Source: Desulfohalobiaceae bacterium S24 (GTDB taxonomy: Bacteria; Desulfobacterota; Desulfovibrionia; Desulfovibrionales; Desulfothermaceae). Taken from it: a DNA stretch of 38,927 nt. Shown piece after piece: positions 8,384 to 16,000 of this stretch. The notes under the pieces were generated by a model that searched no databases, was not told the origin of the DNA, and was given only the letters and a program-made list of their open reading frames with translations. The position numbers were made by a program, and so were the translations under genes. The stretch is taken from contig JAABTT010000028.1 in NCBI GenBank assembly GCA_011389765.1, positions 1-38,927 of the forward strand, read 5' to 3'. Position 1 is the first letter of the stretch, and each line of letters begins with the position of its first letter.

Positions 8384-8719
8384 TTAACCGTCATCTTTAG
8401 GAAGATAGTCTCCTCTAACCGGCGAAAAGACCTCAACCGCCACTGAATCCTCCAAAACTTCTGCCCAATGCTCGCTATCGCCCGGAATGCACCAGCTGTC
8501 GCCCGGCTTTACCTCAAACATCTCGTTCCCGACTGAGAGTTTCAAGGAACCTTTGACCAGATAGCCGGTCTGTTCCTGGGAATGGTGATGCCTGGGCAGG
8601 ATGCTTCCCTTTTTCAGTGCAAATTCCGCAAGCAACGTATTCTCTCCATAAACTAGTGTTTTTCGTTCAATCCCCTCCATTACCTGAATGTATCCTTCCT
8701 GGTTGTTTTTTTTAAACAT
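8384..8719 (-). CDS. Small single-domain cupin protein
   Basis: A 111-residue single-cupin protein. Motif 1 is seen as H44-H45-H46-x2-E49 followed by GYLVKG, and motif 2 as PGDSWCIPGDSEHW with His84, so the usual metal-binding set is present. The start at 8719 has AGGAGG eight bases upstream; the longer start at 8743 would put this SD inside the gene. Small cupins of this type bind a metal and often a small ligand, but the reaction cannot be read from sequence. The gene stands alone, 71 bases from the TrmO-like gene. Confidence 0.75.
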   Translation of the reverse strand: MFKKNNQEGYIQVMEGIERKTLVYGENTLLAEFALKKGSILPRHHHSQEQTGYLVKGSLKLSVGNEMFEVKPGDSWCIPGDSEHWAEVLEDSVAVEVFSPVRGDYLPKDDG

Positions 8720-9011
8720 ATCCGTCTCCTCCTGTATATTCAAAAGTCACTATCCAGTTTTGTTTCATGTCAATAAAATGTGGCCCAAGCCGTAATAAAG
8801 TCAGGCTAGACATCCAGTTGAAGCCTTAGAGATACGATCTCCAGCCCGACAGCTGCTCAGGCCGCACTGTTGAGGTCATCTAAGCTTTTGCTCCAAGTCT
8901 ACCCCATTTGGAAGATGAATAATAGCGAGTTATGGGTGAATAATCGGGTATTTGTTCACCACCGGTCAATCAATCCCTTATTTTCATGCTGTAATGCATC
9001 GTGAAGGTCGC

Positions 9012-9530
9012 TCAGTAATTCAACCTGATCGTCAGATCTATGTTTTGCCCATCGTATGGAAGGCTGGCGGCAGAAAACGCAGGAGCGCCGAATTCGTCAA
9101 TGGTCGTATTTGAAAAGCCGTAGCCTTCCGTGGGGACACCAAACCAATTGGTGTCGAGCTCGCCGTTCATGTTCTCATCATGGATGACGGCGATCGCATA
9201 GGTTCCCGGCGGGATATCCGAAAAGTCGCATTGCGCTTTTGTCTTCTGAATTTTCCTTATTATAATTGCCTTTGCCGAACCCAAAAATTTATTGGGAAAA
9301 CCCTCTGGCGATTCGAAAATTCCACAAGCTATATTTCCGGTACTGTTTTTTATGTTTGGAATTTTCACGTGAATTCCCGGGCATGATGATTGGGCGAAGG
9401 TGATGGCGGGAAGATTCGCAAACACCAACATTGCAAACAATGCCACACACCGAACTCCCATGGAGACCCGCGTCACCGGATAACTGATCCTGGAGGCCGA
9501 CGCGGATTTCCGATGAGTTGACTCACTCAT
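9012..9530 (-). CDS. DUF2141 secreted protein
   Basis: A protein of 172 residues with an N-terminal signal peptide (hydrophobic VALFAMLVFANLPAITFA, cleavage likely after the last Ala). The DUF2141 signature follows: an IPNIKNSTGNIACGIF strand, then IPPGTYAIAVIHDENMNGELD, then a GVPTEGYGFSN stretch. The domain forms an immunoglobulin-like beta sandwich and is usually exported; its biochemical function is not established. The start at 9530 has GAGG six bases upstream; ATG 9542 is a close alternative. The gene is isolated, with the toxin/antitoxin remnant upstream. Confidence 0.8.
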   Translation of the reverse strand: MSESTHRKSASASRISYPVTRVSMGVRCVALFAMLVFANLPAITFAQSSCPGIHVKIPNIKNSTGNIACGIFESPEGFPNKFLGSAKAIIIRKIQKTKAQCDFSDIPPGTYAIAVIHDENMNGELDTNWFGVPTEGYGFSNTTIDEFGAPAFSAASLPYDGQNIDLTIRLNY

Positions 9531-9637
9531 GATTTTCCTCATAGTTCCGATCTCCGTAGTATGGTTGAATCCGCCATTAGACGCCAAACTCCAGGCATAA
9601 CAAGTCAGGCGGCTTAGTTAATGCCTTTGTTCTGTTC

Positions 9638-9898
9638 CTATGGTCTTGGCTCTAAAGAACCGTTCAAGTATTTGTGTATGATGCTGGAAATAAGTGTCTG
9701 GTATGGAATGCCTTCTTCAATGGCTTTTCTCTGAGTTTGATGATAATCCTCCTTTAAATCATAGAGCTTGGTATATTTACGACTTGGAGATACAGTTTTT
9801 AAAAATATTTCATTGTCATTTTCTACGAAAGGCACAATAAAAGCATAATTATTTATTTCCAGAATATATATTTTGGCCCTTGACTTTATTTTAGACTT
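9638..9898 (-). pseudogene. Toxin C-terminus fused in frame to antitoxin C-terminus (TA remnant)
   Basis: The open frame from 9898 to 9638 reads first like the C-terminal half of a small type II toxin (KIYILEINNYAFIVPF, then IFLKTVSPSRKYTKLY). It then continues as the end of a ribbon-helix-helix antitoxin (RKAIEEGIPYQTLISSIIHK). In the intact systems I recall, these are two adjacent genes, toxin first. Here about 45 toxin N-terminal residues are missing, and the stretch between the toxin end and the antitoxin C-terminal half appears deleted in frame. The only start codons are internal (GTG 9835), giving a 65-residue product. It is probably a decayed module rather than a working antitoxin. Family recognition is from memory of motif strings. 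Confidence 0.6.
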
Positions 9899-9943
9899 TT
9901 ATAATATTTCCATTCATGCAAACAATGAATATGGAGGACCGGC

Positions 9944-10186
9944 GTGAAACCAACCGCCCATGAACGAAAAATTCACGAAATATACGAATGGCTTCATATC
10001 CTGAATGACTTCCTCGCTTCCTTGTTTTTCATTATCGGGAGCATATTTTTTTTCTCTTCGTTACTCGTTTATGACGGAACCTGGCTTTTCTTAATCGGCA
10101 GTTGTCAGATGATCATCGGTCCGATAATTCGCCTCTTCAACAAGCTCCATGTTCGAAACATCCGCAAGGATGTCATTCACTGGTAA
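9944..10186 (+). CDS. YrhK-like small membrane protein
   Basis: An 80-residue protein with two hydrophobic helices (about residues 20-43 and 47-65) separated by a short YDGTW turn. It ends in a basic tail, matching the YrhK domain pattern. The start is GTG 9944 with GGAGG six bases upstream. YrhK-like proteins are membrane proteins of unknown function. It is followed 11 bases later by another small membrane protein, so the two are likely co-transcribed and may act together. Confidence 0.7.
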   Translation: MKPTAHERKIHEIYEWLHILNDFLASLFFIIGSIFFFSSLLVYDGTWLFLIGSCQMIIGPIIRLFNKLHVRNIRKDVIHW

Positions 10187-10197
10187 GACACAAGATT

Positions 10198-10533
10198 ATG
10201 CGCTATTTCTGGCACTACTTCATCAGGTACAAGCAACGGTGGTTCAAGATAGGGATCAATCTGGCGATGATTTTTGTCGGCCTGCAGTTCATTGAGCTGG
10301 CCTACGCCACGCAATACTTTGCCGACACAAATTTAGAAAGTAACATCCACGTCCTTTATGCCATGTATCTGGCTTTTATTGCTGGTCTTTTTCCCAATTA
10401 TGCCACCCTCTTCGCCATTGAGCTCATAAACATGAATCGCAAAAGCCTGCAAGAAATCCTGGAAGTAATCGGTTTTTTTCTCATTACCTTGCTGCTCAAT
10501 ATCCTGGTTATCTATTTTGCCTTGAAAGTCTAA
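10198..10533 (+). CDS. Small membrane protein of unknown function
   Basis: A 111-residue protein with three likely transmembrane segments (about 17-33, 49-73 and 88-109) and a basic N-terminus (HYFIRYKQRWFK). The chosen start, ATG 10198, is 11 bases after the stop of the YrhK-like gene; the Shine-Dalgarno sequence (GGTAAG) is weak, so translational coupling is plausible. I do not recognise a family. Its 3' half overlaps, on the other strand, a possible small leftward reading frame. Confidence 0.6.
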   Translation: MRYFWHYFIRYKQRWFKIGINLAMIFVGLQFIELAYATQYFADTNLESNIHVLYAMYLAFIAGLFPNYATLFAIELINMNRKSLQEILEVIGFFLITLLLNILVIYFALKV

Positions 10534-10680
10534 TTCGCCGAAACCAGCCTTGGCAAGTTTGAAGAGAATTCGAAGAGCTTCATTAGGTTGATTCTTGTTT
10601 AGATACAGATCAAGTGCCTGTTCATAAAGAACAGCATTATTTCGGGAAAGTGTCCTCTTAGATTTACGTTTATGGCTCAA
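10333..10680 (-). CDS. Doubtful small ORF after the SEC-C gene, partly antisense to a membrane protein gene
   Basis: A TTG-initiated frame starts 8 bases after the SEC-C gene stop. Its first ~49 residues (10534-10680) look protein-like: a basic start, then EQALDLYLNKNQPNEALRIL, a tetratricopeptide-like helix pair. The remaining ~66 residues are the antisense of the rightward membrane protein gene and are unlikely to be selected coding sequence. The most likely explanation is the 5' stump of a gene whose 3' part was replaced, or a chance frame. Confidence 0.3.
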   Translation of the reverse strand: MSHKRKSKRTLSRNNAVLYEQALDLYLNKNQPNEALRILFKLAKAGFGELDFQGKIDNQDIEQQGNEKKTDYFQDFLQAFAIHVYELNGEEGGIIGKKTSNKSQIHGIKDVDVTF

Positions 10681-10688
10681 CTTTTAAA

Positions 10689-11006
10689 CTATCTATCCAT
10701 ACAGCATTTTTTATATTTTTTGCCGGACCCGCAAGGACATGGGTCATTCCTTTTCACTTTTGTTTTAGCCACAACAGGTGCTTTAAAGTTACCGCTTATC
10801 TTTGCTATTTCTCCTCCAACTCGTTTTATCTCTTTGTGCCGTTTTTGGAGTTTATTTTTAAGATTTGGATACACACTATTAATTTGGTCCCAACACTTTA
10901 ATAAATTGTCAGATTGAACGCCGATATCGTCTTGAATGCGCAATTCTCCTGTTTCGACATCAAGTGATAATTTTCGAACATCACTTTCTATCGTCGTCCG
11001 TGTCAT
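10689..11006 (-). CDS. SEC-C motif zinc-binding protein
   Basis: A 105-residue protein ending in a canonical SEC-C metal-binding motif ([15 protein letters not shown]), where three cysteines and a final Cys/His position bind zinc. The rest is charged and probably helical, with no recognisable catalytic domain. The start, ATG 11006, has AGGA six bases upstream; the longer frame to 11096 lacks such a site. SEC-C tails occur on SecA and on many small proteins of unknown role, where they mediate protein contacts. Function is unassigned. Confidence 0.7.
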   Translation of the reverse strand: MTRTTIESDVRKLSLDVETGELRIQDDIGVQSDNLLKCWDQINSVYPNLKNKLQKRHKEIKRVGGEIAKISGNFKAPVVAKTKVKRNDPCPCGSGKKYKKCCMDR

Positions 11007-11127
11007 TTTAGTTCCTACCTTATCTGAGTTCACTTTCAAATAAATTCGAAAACCGGATCGTGGGTGTCCATGTCCATCCGCTAATACTTTGCTCAACGTA
11101 AGGCAAGATAAGATTTGGCCCGCCCAG

Positions 11128-11276
11128 GTTAAACGGAAGAGGGTTTAACTGGACAGGCGAATCACCCCGATGAAATGAAATGGGAAGAAATTTCATGGGG
11201 CAGGTGCGAATGGGCGCCCCGATTAAATCCTGCTATTCGCAGGTTCACCTTCGGCTCAATTTCATTGGGTAAACCC
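11128..11276. repeat. Multi-hairpin palindromic element (MITE/REP-like)
   Basis: In the 487-base gene-free gap 11007-11493 there is a dense set of inverted repeats. GTTAAAC 11128-11134 pairs with GTTTAAC 11143-11149. CCCCGATGAAAT 11165-11176 pairs with ATTTCATGGGG 11190-11200 (one bulge). GCGAAT 11206-11211 pairs with ATTCGC 11235-11240. The outer GGGTTTA 11141-11147 pairs with TAAACCC 11270-11276. This layout suggests a non-coding mobile palindrome or a structured RNA. No coding frame was recognised in 11277-11493, which has only a small GGTCC/GGACC inverted repeat near 11350. Confidence 0.45.
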
Positions 11277-11493
11277 TAAAATAATGATCCTAAGACATTT
11301 ACAGGACCTGGTTTTGATCATTTATACAAAAATTCAAGGATGGTAGAGAGGTCCAACCCCGGACCTACGGACCCACGACCATTTTTCTAATTATTCTCCT
11401 CTCAGGTTTGCCAGATCATGAGGCACTCATAAGCATTACAAAAGGATGGCCGGCAAATGGTTTCAGCTTGGGTGATAAAGAAGTTTTACAACC

Positions 11494-12086
11494 TCAGTTG
11501 TCACCAGGTATATCTTTGGCCAGCAGCGCGTATATGGCGGCGAAATCCTTTCTACCAAATCCTTGCTTTTCAGCTAGGCCATAGAGTTCTTTTATAGAAT
11601 TCAAGGCCGGCAGGGCAATTCCGTTCTTGTAGGCGGCATCGGCTGCAAGGTGGAGATCCTTTCGCATCCAGCACAGGGGAAAGTGTTCTTCAAAATTGTT
11701 CTCGGCGATGAGCGGATGTTTCGTTTTGAGAAAGGCAGCGGTAACCGGGGCATCGAGTAGAACCCTGGCAACATCATCTTTGCTGAAACCAAAGGCCTCG
11801 CCCAGCACAAGGGTTTCACTGTATGCCGCCATGGCATAGCCTGGAGGAAACCGTTTTCTCCGGTTGCCACCTCCTTGACCGCATTCGGCGTCGACAGCAT
11901 GGTGAAAAGAATATCTACAACGGGTGCCAATTCTGCAGGAGATTCGGCCCATTTTGCGCCTTTGTCCAGCAGGACTTGGGATTTCTCCCGGGTACGGTTG
12001 CTGATGGTGAGATCATTGCCTGCATCTAACAGGTTCATGGCCATGCGGCTTCCCATAATACCCATGCCGATAAAACCGATGTTCAT
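11494..12086 (-). pseudogene. 3-hydroxyisobutyrate dehydrogenase-like gene with internal deletion and frameshift
   Basis: The 5' frame (from ATG 12086) encodes the NAD(P)-binding Rossmann start, GFIGMGIMGSRMAMNLLDAG, and continues normally to about residue 82. The 3' frame (to stop 11494) encodes the C-terminal helical domain, AMAAYSETLVLGEAFGF to DFAAIYALL. Compared with the usual ~290-residue enzyme, about 100 middle residues are absent, including the DAPV-type substrate segment and the catalytic-lysine region. The two parts also lie in different frames, joining near 11835. Both lesions abolish function. The intact ancestor would have oxidised or reduced a beta-hydroxyacid or semialdehyde. 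Confidence 0.85.
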
Positions 12087-12217
12087 ATTTCCTCCTTTTT
12101 CATATGGCTGAAGGGGTGTTACCAGTGTGCATCAGCGTGAAGATATTGATGCCATTAATTGTTTCCTTAAGCATAACGGTTAAGTTACCAGCCGTTTAGG
12201 AGCGAAATTGACTTCTG

Positions 12218-12841
12218 TTAGTCTGGCCCATAATCAAACTCCATAATTCGGGCGAAGGCCTTGTCTGTTCCGGGCGTAACTTCATGATACAATGGGCTTT
12301 GCGGTCCTACCCGGCCGCCCATGTCATAAGTAAATGGCGCCACCGCCTCATGCCGGAACCAGTACCCTGTGAGCACCGGACCCTGAGCATCATAACATGA
12401 GTGAAAATGAACATATTCGTCTTTGGTCTCGGGACGGGTGGCGAGCCATTGCCGGGGAGCGTCGGAAAAATAAACAGGGTTGATACGACCGGAATCGGGC
12501 AAATCAAAATCAACCTTTGGCAGGTTGGTCAATATGGCCCTGCCTTCAAAAAGTTTAACATTTTCAGGAAGATCGCGGGTGTAAAAACTCCGTTCGTTAT
12601 AGCTGACAAACCGCAGCCGGGTGAAATCACCAGGAGTTTCCGGCTTGAAATAATATCCCACAAAGGGACCGAAACCCACAACCCGATCCTGAATTTCTAC
12701 CCGTATTTCCGAAACATACCCCCGGGGCACATCCAGCTCCCGTTCGTTGACGCCGGCTTGTTCACACCCTTGTACAAGCATGCAAATGGTGCCAAATAGA
12801 AATACGGCAATTAAAAAAGGGGATTCAGCTGGTGACGTCAT
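12218..12841 (-). CDS. Hypothetical lipoprotein at the end of the sulfur-transport operon
   Basis: A 207-residue protein with an N-terminal hydrophobic segment ending LVQGC (Cys26), a plausible although slightly atypical lipobox, so probably membrane-anchored outside the cytoplasm. The mature part is rich in aromatic and Pro/Asp residues and probably beta-structured; I recognise no domain. The start at 12841 is backed by GAGGAG five bases upstream and overlaps the end of the preceding YeeE/YedE gene by 17 bases. This makes it the fourth gene of the rhodanese operon. By position it could bind or process a sulfur compound in the periplasm, but no residue pattern demonstrates this. Confidence 0.65.
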   Translation of the reverse strand: MTSPAESPFLIAVFLFGTICMLVQGCEQAGVNERELDVPRGYVSEIRVEIQDRVVGFGPFVGYYFKPETPGDFTRLRFVSYNERSFYTRDLPENVKLFEGRAILTNLPKVDFDLPDSGRINPVYFSDAPRQWLATRPETKDEYVHFHSCYDAQGPVLTGYWFRHEAVAPFTYDMGGRVGPQSPLYHEVTPGTDKAFARIMEFDYGPD

Positions 12842-13376
12842 GGCCGCTCCTCGCCCAGAGTTTGCCAATACCCCAGATGCAGACGGCAAACACCACCACA
12901 AGAAGCGCAGCTGCTGCCGGCTTGCTGCCGAACCAGTCCGCCAGGGTGATCTGGCCTGCATTGGTGGGCGCATACAAAAGCGGGATCAGAATTTCATGCA
13001 CCTGGGCAAAGACGGCCGTGCCGGCCAGCCCGCCGAGAAGGGCAAAAACCGCGTCCATGCGCCCCTCACCTGCCGCCGCCCAGGTGGTTCCCGGGCAATA
13101 TCCGCAAAGCCCCCAGCCAATGCCAAACAAAATGCCTGAGATCCCCGTCGCCACCAGGCTGGTGGGAATGATCAGCATGCGCCCTACACCGGAGGCTTGC
13201 AGCCCCACAAGGCCGATTGCCGAAAGCGCCACGGCCAGTAGCATGAACCGTGGGATATCGCCTTCGATCATCAAGTGCGCACGGGCCATCTTGTTCGCAT
13301 TGCTAGCGCCTATGCGCTGGATCACAAAACCGAATGCAATGCCAGAGATCAGGCCGAGCCATATCTGAATACTCAT
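12825..13376 (-). CDS. YeeE/YedE-family half-size transporter, second subunit
   Basis: A 183-residue membrane protein with four to five hydrophobic segments. The signature GWGLCGYCPGTTWAA carries Cys91 and Cys94, matching the second half of the YeeE/YedE (TsuA, thiosulfate transporter) architecture in which intramembrane cysteines relay the sulfur compound. Its ATG overlaps the stop of the preceding half-transporter (ATGA), with GGAGG four bases before the start. The two half-size proteins together would equal one full-length YeeE. Transport of thiosulfate or another sulfane-sulfur compound is inferred from the family and the adjoining rhodanese. Confidence 0.82.
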   Translation of the reverse strand: MSIQIWLGLISGIAFGFVIQRIGASNANKMARAHLMIEGDIPRFMLLAVALSAIGLVGLQASGVGRMLIIPTSLVATGISGILFGIGWGLCGYCPGTTWAAAGEGRMDAVFALLGGLAGTAVFAQVHEILIPLLYAPTNAGQITLADWFGSKPAAAALLVVVFAVCIWGIGKLWARSGHDVTS

Positions 13377-13903
13377 TTTTCCTCCTTTCCGATATCGCCA
13401 TAAACAATGCGGGCCGTAAGCATTGCAAATGCGAAAATGAGCACACCGAAATAAAGGCCGCTTACAGCCAGCTGGGTGGATCCGGAAATAAAAAGCCCCA
13501 GGGTGCAGCCGCCGGCAAGCCGGGATGCAAACAGGATTATGAATCCGCTGGCGAAGGTAGCGACATAACGCTTGGTCCGGCTGCTTCCAAATCGTTTTTC
13601 CCATATTTCCGGAATGTCGCGCACCTGGACCGGGAAGGTGCGTCCGGCGATAAATCCGCCGATGGCCATTCCCAGAACAAAAGCAAACACCCAGGAACCG
13701 GGTCCGCCGGACATTGCATAATGTTGTTTGACTTCCACATAGGCCGGCGCCAACGGTTCAATGGCCCCTTTCAATGCTGCCACAAATCCGGAAGAAGATG
13801 CCGGCGGGCCAAAGGTGACAAAAATGAAGAGAATCACCCCTGCCAGCGCAAAGGAGGCCGGGACCCATTTCCAATATGGCGATGTCAATTGATTTTTCTG
13901 CAT
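13373..13903 (-). CDS. YeeE/YedE-family half-size transporter, first subunit
   Basis: A 176-residue membrane protein with about four hydrophobic helices and the motif SRLAGGCTLGLFISG, with Cys133 in the GGCTxG signature of the YeeE/YedE sulfur-transport family. In full-length TsuA such a cysteine lies in the pore. The start codon is two bases past the rhodanese stop, and its Shine-Dalgarno (GGAGG) lies inside the last codons of the rhodanese gene, so translation is coupled. The next half-transporter starts within this gene's stop codon. It most likely forms one sulfur channel with that partner. Confidence 0.82.
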   Translation of the reverse strand: MQKNQLTSPYWKWVPASFALAGVILFIFVTFGPPASSSGFVAALKGAIEPLAPAYVEVKQHYAMSGGPGSWVFAFVLGMAIGGFIAGRTFPVQVRDIPEIWEKRFGSSRTKRYVATFASGFIILFASRLAGGCTLGLFISGSTQLAVSGLYFGVLIFAFAMLTARIVYGDIGKEEK

Positions 13904-13905
13904 GA

Positions 13906-14994
13906 TTAACCTCCACAGGATACGTAGCCACCTGAAGTTTGATCACCGTTCGGCCCGGTTTTTGCCGGAGCGCTGCCGGCAGGTTGAACAGATTCGGTCA
14001 TTTTTACCGGCTCTGGCAGAAAATTCCCGGTCAACTTGTTCTCCCGGGTTTCCACCGGCAGAAAAACTTCCGGGTTTCCCCACTCTTTCCAAGAGGCTTC
14101 ATAGGTATAGACATTTTCAAAGCCCATCAAACGAAGCACAAAATAGGAAAAAGAACTGCGCCTTCCCGAATCGCAGTATACAATGACGCCTTTGGAGGGA
14201 TCGAGCCCCTTGTATAGTTCCTGCAGTTCCGGGTAGGATTTGATGGCCTTGGTTTCCTCATCCGTCCATGCGGCCTGATAACTGATATTGACGGCAGTGG
14301 GAATGTGCCCCAGCCTCAACGGCGTACCGTCCAGAGCCTTGGACCTCGCTTTGCCTAAATATTCCTCCCTGGAACGAACATCCACGATCTGATAGTAAAA
14401 ATCCCCCAGACGCTGGTAGATGAATTTTTCGTCAATGAGCAGGTGCTTCCGGAGGCTGCCTGCAGGGATCTGGTAGGATACGGGCTCGGCATCACGCGGC
14501 AGGGTTGCCGCCTCATAGCCCGCTTCCTTCCAGGCATCGATACCGCGTTCCAGGATTTTTTTGTTCTCATGACCCATCACATCCAGGATCCAGAACAAGT
14601 AGGAGGCTGTGGCCCCCCCGTCTCTGCTGACCGAATCATAGAGCACCACCGTATCCGTAGGGACAATGCCGTGGCGGCCCAATATTTCCTGGGCAGCCTG
14701 AACCCCCTTGAATACTGAAGCAAGGTTTTTTCCAATGTCGTTGTGCCGGAACTCGGACCACTGCATGCGTATTGCGCCCGGTATCACCACGTTGTCAAAA
14801 TATTCATCGGTCCGGACATCCACGATCACCAGATCTTCATCCTCCATGTGAGATTTCAGCCACCGGACATCGGCAATAAACCGGTCATTGGGATATTCTT
14901 GCTGCTCCTGGGCTGCGGATCCAAAAGTCCACAAAACACCCAAAAACAGTATTACAGCAATGACGATATACCTGAATACTAAACGGTCTTTCAT
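13906..14994 (-). CDS. Exported tandem-rhodanese sulfurtransferase
   Basis: A 362-residue protein with an N-terminal signal or anchor segment (IVIAVILFLGVLWTFGSAA), so periplasmic. It has two rhodanese domains. The first (about 38-155) carries Asp120 where the catalytic cysteine belongs (VVLYDSVSR) and is probably structural. The second (about 190-315) has the active loop VIVYCDSGRRSS with Cys274. After about residue 320 comes a low-complexity tail ending GGYVSCGG, with an additional cysteine. AGGAGG six bases before ATG 14994 sets the start. It heads a tight operon with two YeeE/YedE half-transporters and a lipoprotein. It therefore probably moves sulfane sulfur from or to the imported compound outside the inner membrane. 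Confidence 0.88.
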   Translation of the reverse strand: MKDRLVFRYIVIAVILFLGVLWTFGSAAQEQQEYPNDRFIADVRWLKSHMEDEDLVIVDVRTDEYFDNVVIPGAIRMQWSEFRHNDIGKNLASVFKGVQAAQEILGRHGIVPTDTVVLYDSVSRDGGATASYLFWILDVMGHENKKILERGIDAWKEAGYEAATLPRDAEPVSYQIPAGSLRKHLLIDEKFIYQRLGDFYYQIVDVRSREEYLGKARSKALDGTPLRLGHIPTAVNISYQAAWTDEETKAIKSYPELQELYKGLDPSKGVIVYCDSGRRSSFSYFVLRLMGFENVYTYEASWKEWGNPEVFLPVETRENKLTGNFLPEPVKMTESVQPAGSAPAKTGPNGDQTSGGYVSCGG

Positions 14995-15362
14995 GGGAGA
15001 CCTCCTGTTTTTGTTTTACAATAGATTTAACCCCGACTCTTTTCCATTTTACGGCTTCACACGGGATCAGGATTTTCACAACTCATTTCGTTGAACAAGA
15101 TATTCAGACGGGTTTATAATTCCCCCTTGCAACATAACTCAACTCGCAACATAATGTACTGTTTAGTGAATATGGTTCTTATAAAAACCTTATGGTTTAT
15201 ATAGAGATCATTGTAACAGTTTCTGAACATTTGAAACCGGAAAATATATATGATTTGAGATAACTAACCCTCGGGTCCGGTGCCTCGGGTCCGGGGGCGG
15301 GGTAACTCGATTTGTCAAAAGGCCGCCGGCCCTGGCTGCCACCTGGGCTGACTGCTTAGCCC
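14995..15362. promoter_or_regulatory. 368-base intergenic region upstream of the rhodanese operon
   Basis: No gene is apparent. GCAACATAA occurs twice in direct orientation at 15129-15137 and 15146-15154, 17 bases apart and about 140-160 bases upstream of the rhodanese start: a spacing suited to a dimer or tandem regulator site. Nearer the MazF gene, CCTCGGGTCCGG is repeated in tandem at 15269-15280 and 15283-15294 within an abruptly GC-rich stretch. No promoter hexamers could be placed with confidence. Confidence 0.4.
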
Positions 15363-15692
15363 TCAATACGCGAAAATCTCTTGCAAACAATTGATAATTT
15401 GTATCTGCACGCTTTGGGAAATTACACCAAGTTTTTGAAATAACCTGGATTTGTCAACGGCTCTCATTTGGTCAAGTAGTATCAATCCTTTTTTACCCTG
15501 CAATGTATATTGAATTCTGGTTGGATAGCTAAAACCTTTGGATGTCATTGGAGCAACAATCGCGGTCTTCAGTGCAGACATTTCATCAGGGGAGACAACA
15601 ACACACGGCCTTGTTTTCTTGATTTCAGAACCTTGTGTCGGATCAAGTTGAACCAGCCATATCTCAAATCTATGAACATCTTTTTTTACCAT
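15363..15692 (-). CDS. mazF: MazF/PemK-family mRNA interferase toxin
   Basis: A 109-residue type II toxin, normal for the family. The N-terminal FEIWLVQLDPTQGSEIKKTRP matches the MazF/PemK opening in which Arg (TRP) and a later Ser/Thr (APMTSKGF) form the RNA-cleaving site. Later DQMRAVDKSRL is the conserved helix. Such toxins cut single-stranded mRNA at short specific sequences. The start codon lies inside the end of the antitoxin gene (7-base overlap), the usual coupled arrangement. No inactivating change is seen. Confidence 0.88.
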   Translation of the reverse strand: MVKKDVHRFEIWLVQLDPTQGSEIKKTRPCVVVSPDEMSALKTAIVAPMTSKGFSYPTRIQYTLQGKKGLILLDQMRAVDKSRLFQKLGVISQSVQIQIINCLQEIFAY

Positions 15693-15940
15693 TCCCAGTC
15701 CTCTTCATTTACCAATGGGGCATCCAACCACTCCTGATCCGCTTCGCTTGATTCCTGGGATTTAAGGGCTTTATCAAATTGTTCTTTCCAGCCGTCTCTG
15801 TTCTTCTTAACCGGTTGAATTAACAGCCCGTCGTCAATTATTTTGAATTCTAATTGTTTGTCTTCCAATCGGGCTTGCTCTATTATTGCCTTTGGAATAC
15901 GAATACCCTGCGAATTTCCTATTCTGATTAAAGTTGTCAT
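15686..15940 (-). CDS. mazE: MazE-type AbrB/SpoVT antitoxin
   Basis: An 84-residue antitoxin. The N-terminal swapped-hairpin DNA-binding domain is recognisable in LIRIGNSQGIRIPKAIIEQA, and the acidic C-terminus (SEADQEWLDAPLVNEEDWEW) is the expected toxin-neutralising tail. The start at 15940 has GGAGG five bases upstream; ATG 15952 is poorer. It probably represses its own operon, consistent with a TGTAATTACA palindrome just downstream of the -10 hexamer. Confidence 0.88.
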   Translation of the reverse strand: MTTLIRIGNSQGIRIPKAIIEQARLEDKQLEFKIIDDGLLIQPVKKNRDGWKEQFDKALKSQESSEADQEWLDAPLVNEEDWEW

Positions 15941-15962
15941 TTTTACCTCCAATTGTGGTTAG

Positions 15963-16000
15963 TGTAATTACAATATGCCCACATATGGATCAATTGTCAA
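15963..16000 (-). promoter_or_regulatory. mazEF promoter with operator palindrome
   Basis: On the minus strand, TTGACA (15995-16000) and CATATT (15972-15977) are spaced 17 bases apart, a near-consensus sigma-70 promoter. TGTAATTACA (15963-15972), a perfect 10-bp palindrome, overlaps the edge of the -10 and is placed for autorepression by MazE-MazF. Confidence 0.65.

Noticed and set aside
11128..11290. Group II intron or retron RNA suggested by GTGCGAA and dense hairpins
   Set aside because: No domain V-like hairpin, no reverse transcriptase frame within the window, and the pairing is better explained by a palindromic element.
12825..13139. Plus-strand frames across the YeeE/YedE genes
   Set aside because: They oppose clear membrane-protein genes with signature cysteines on the minus strand and contain no domain.
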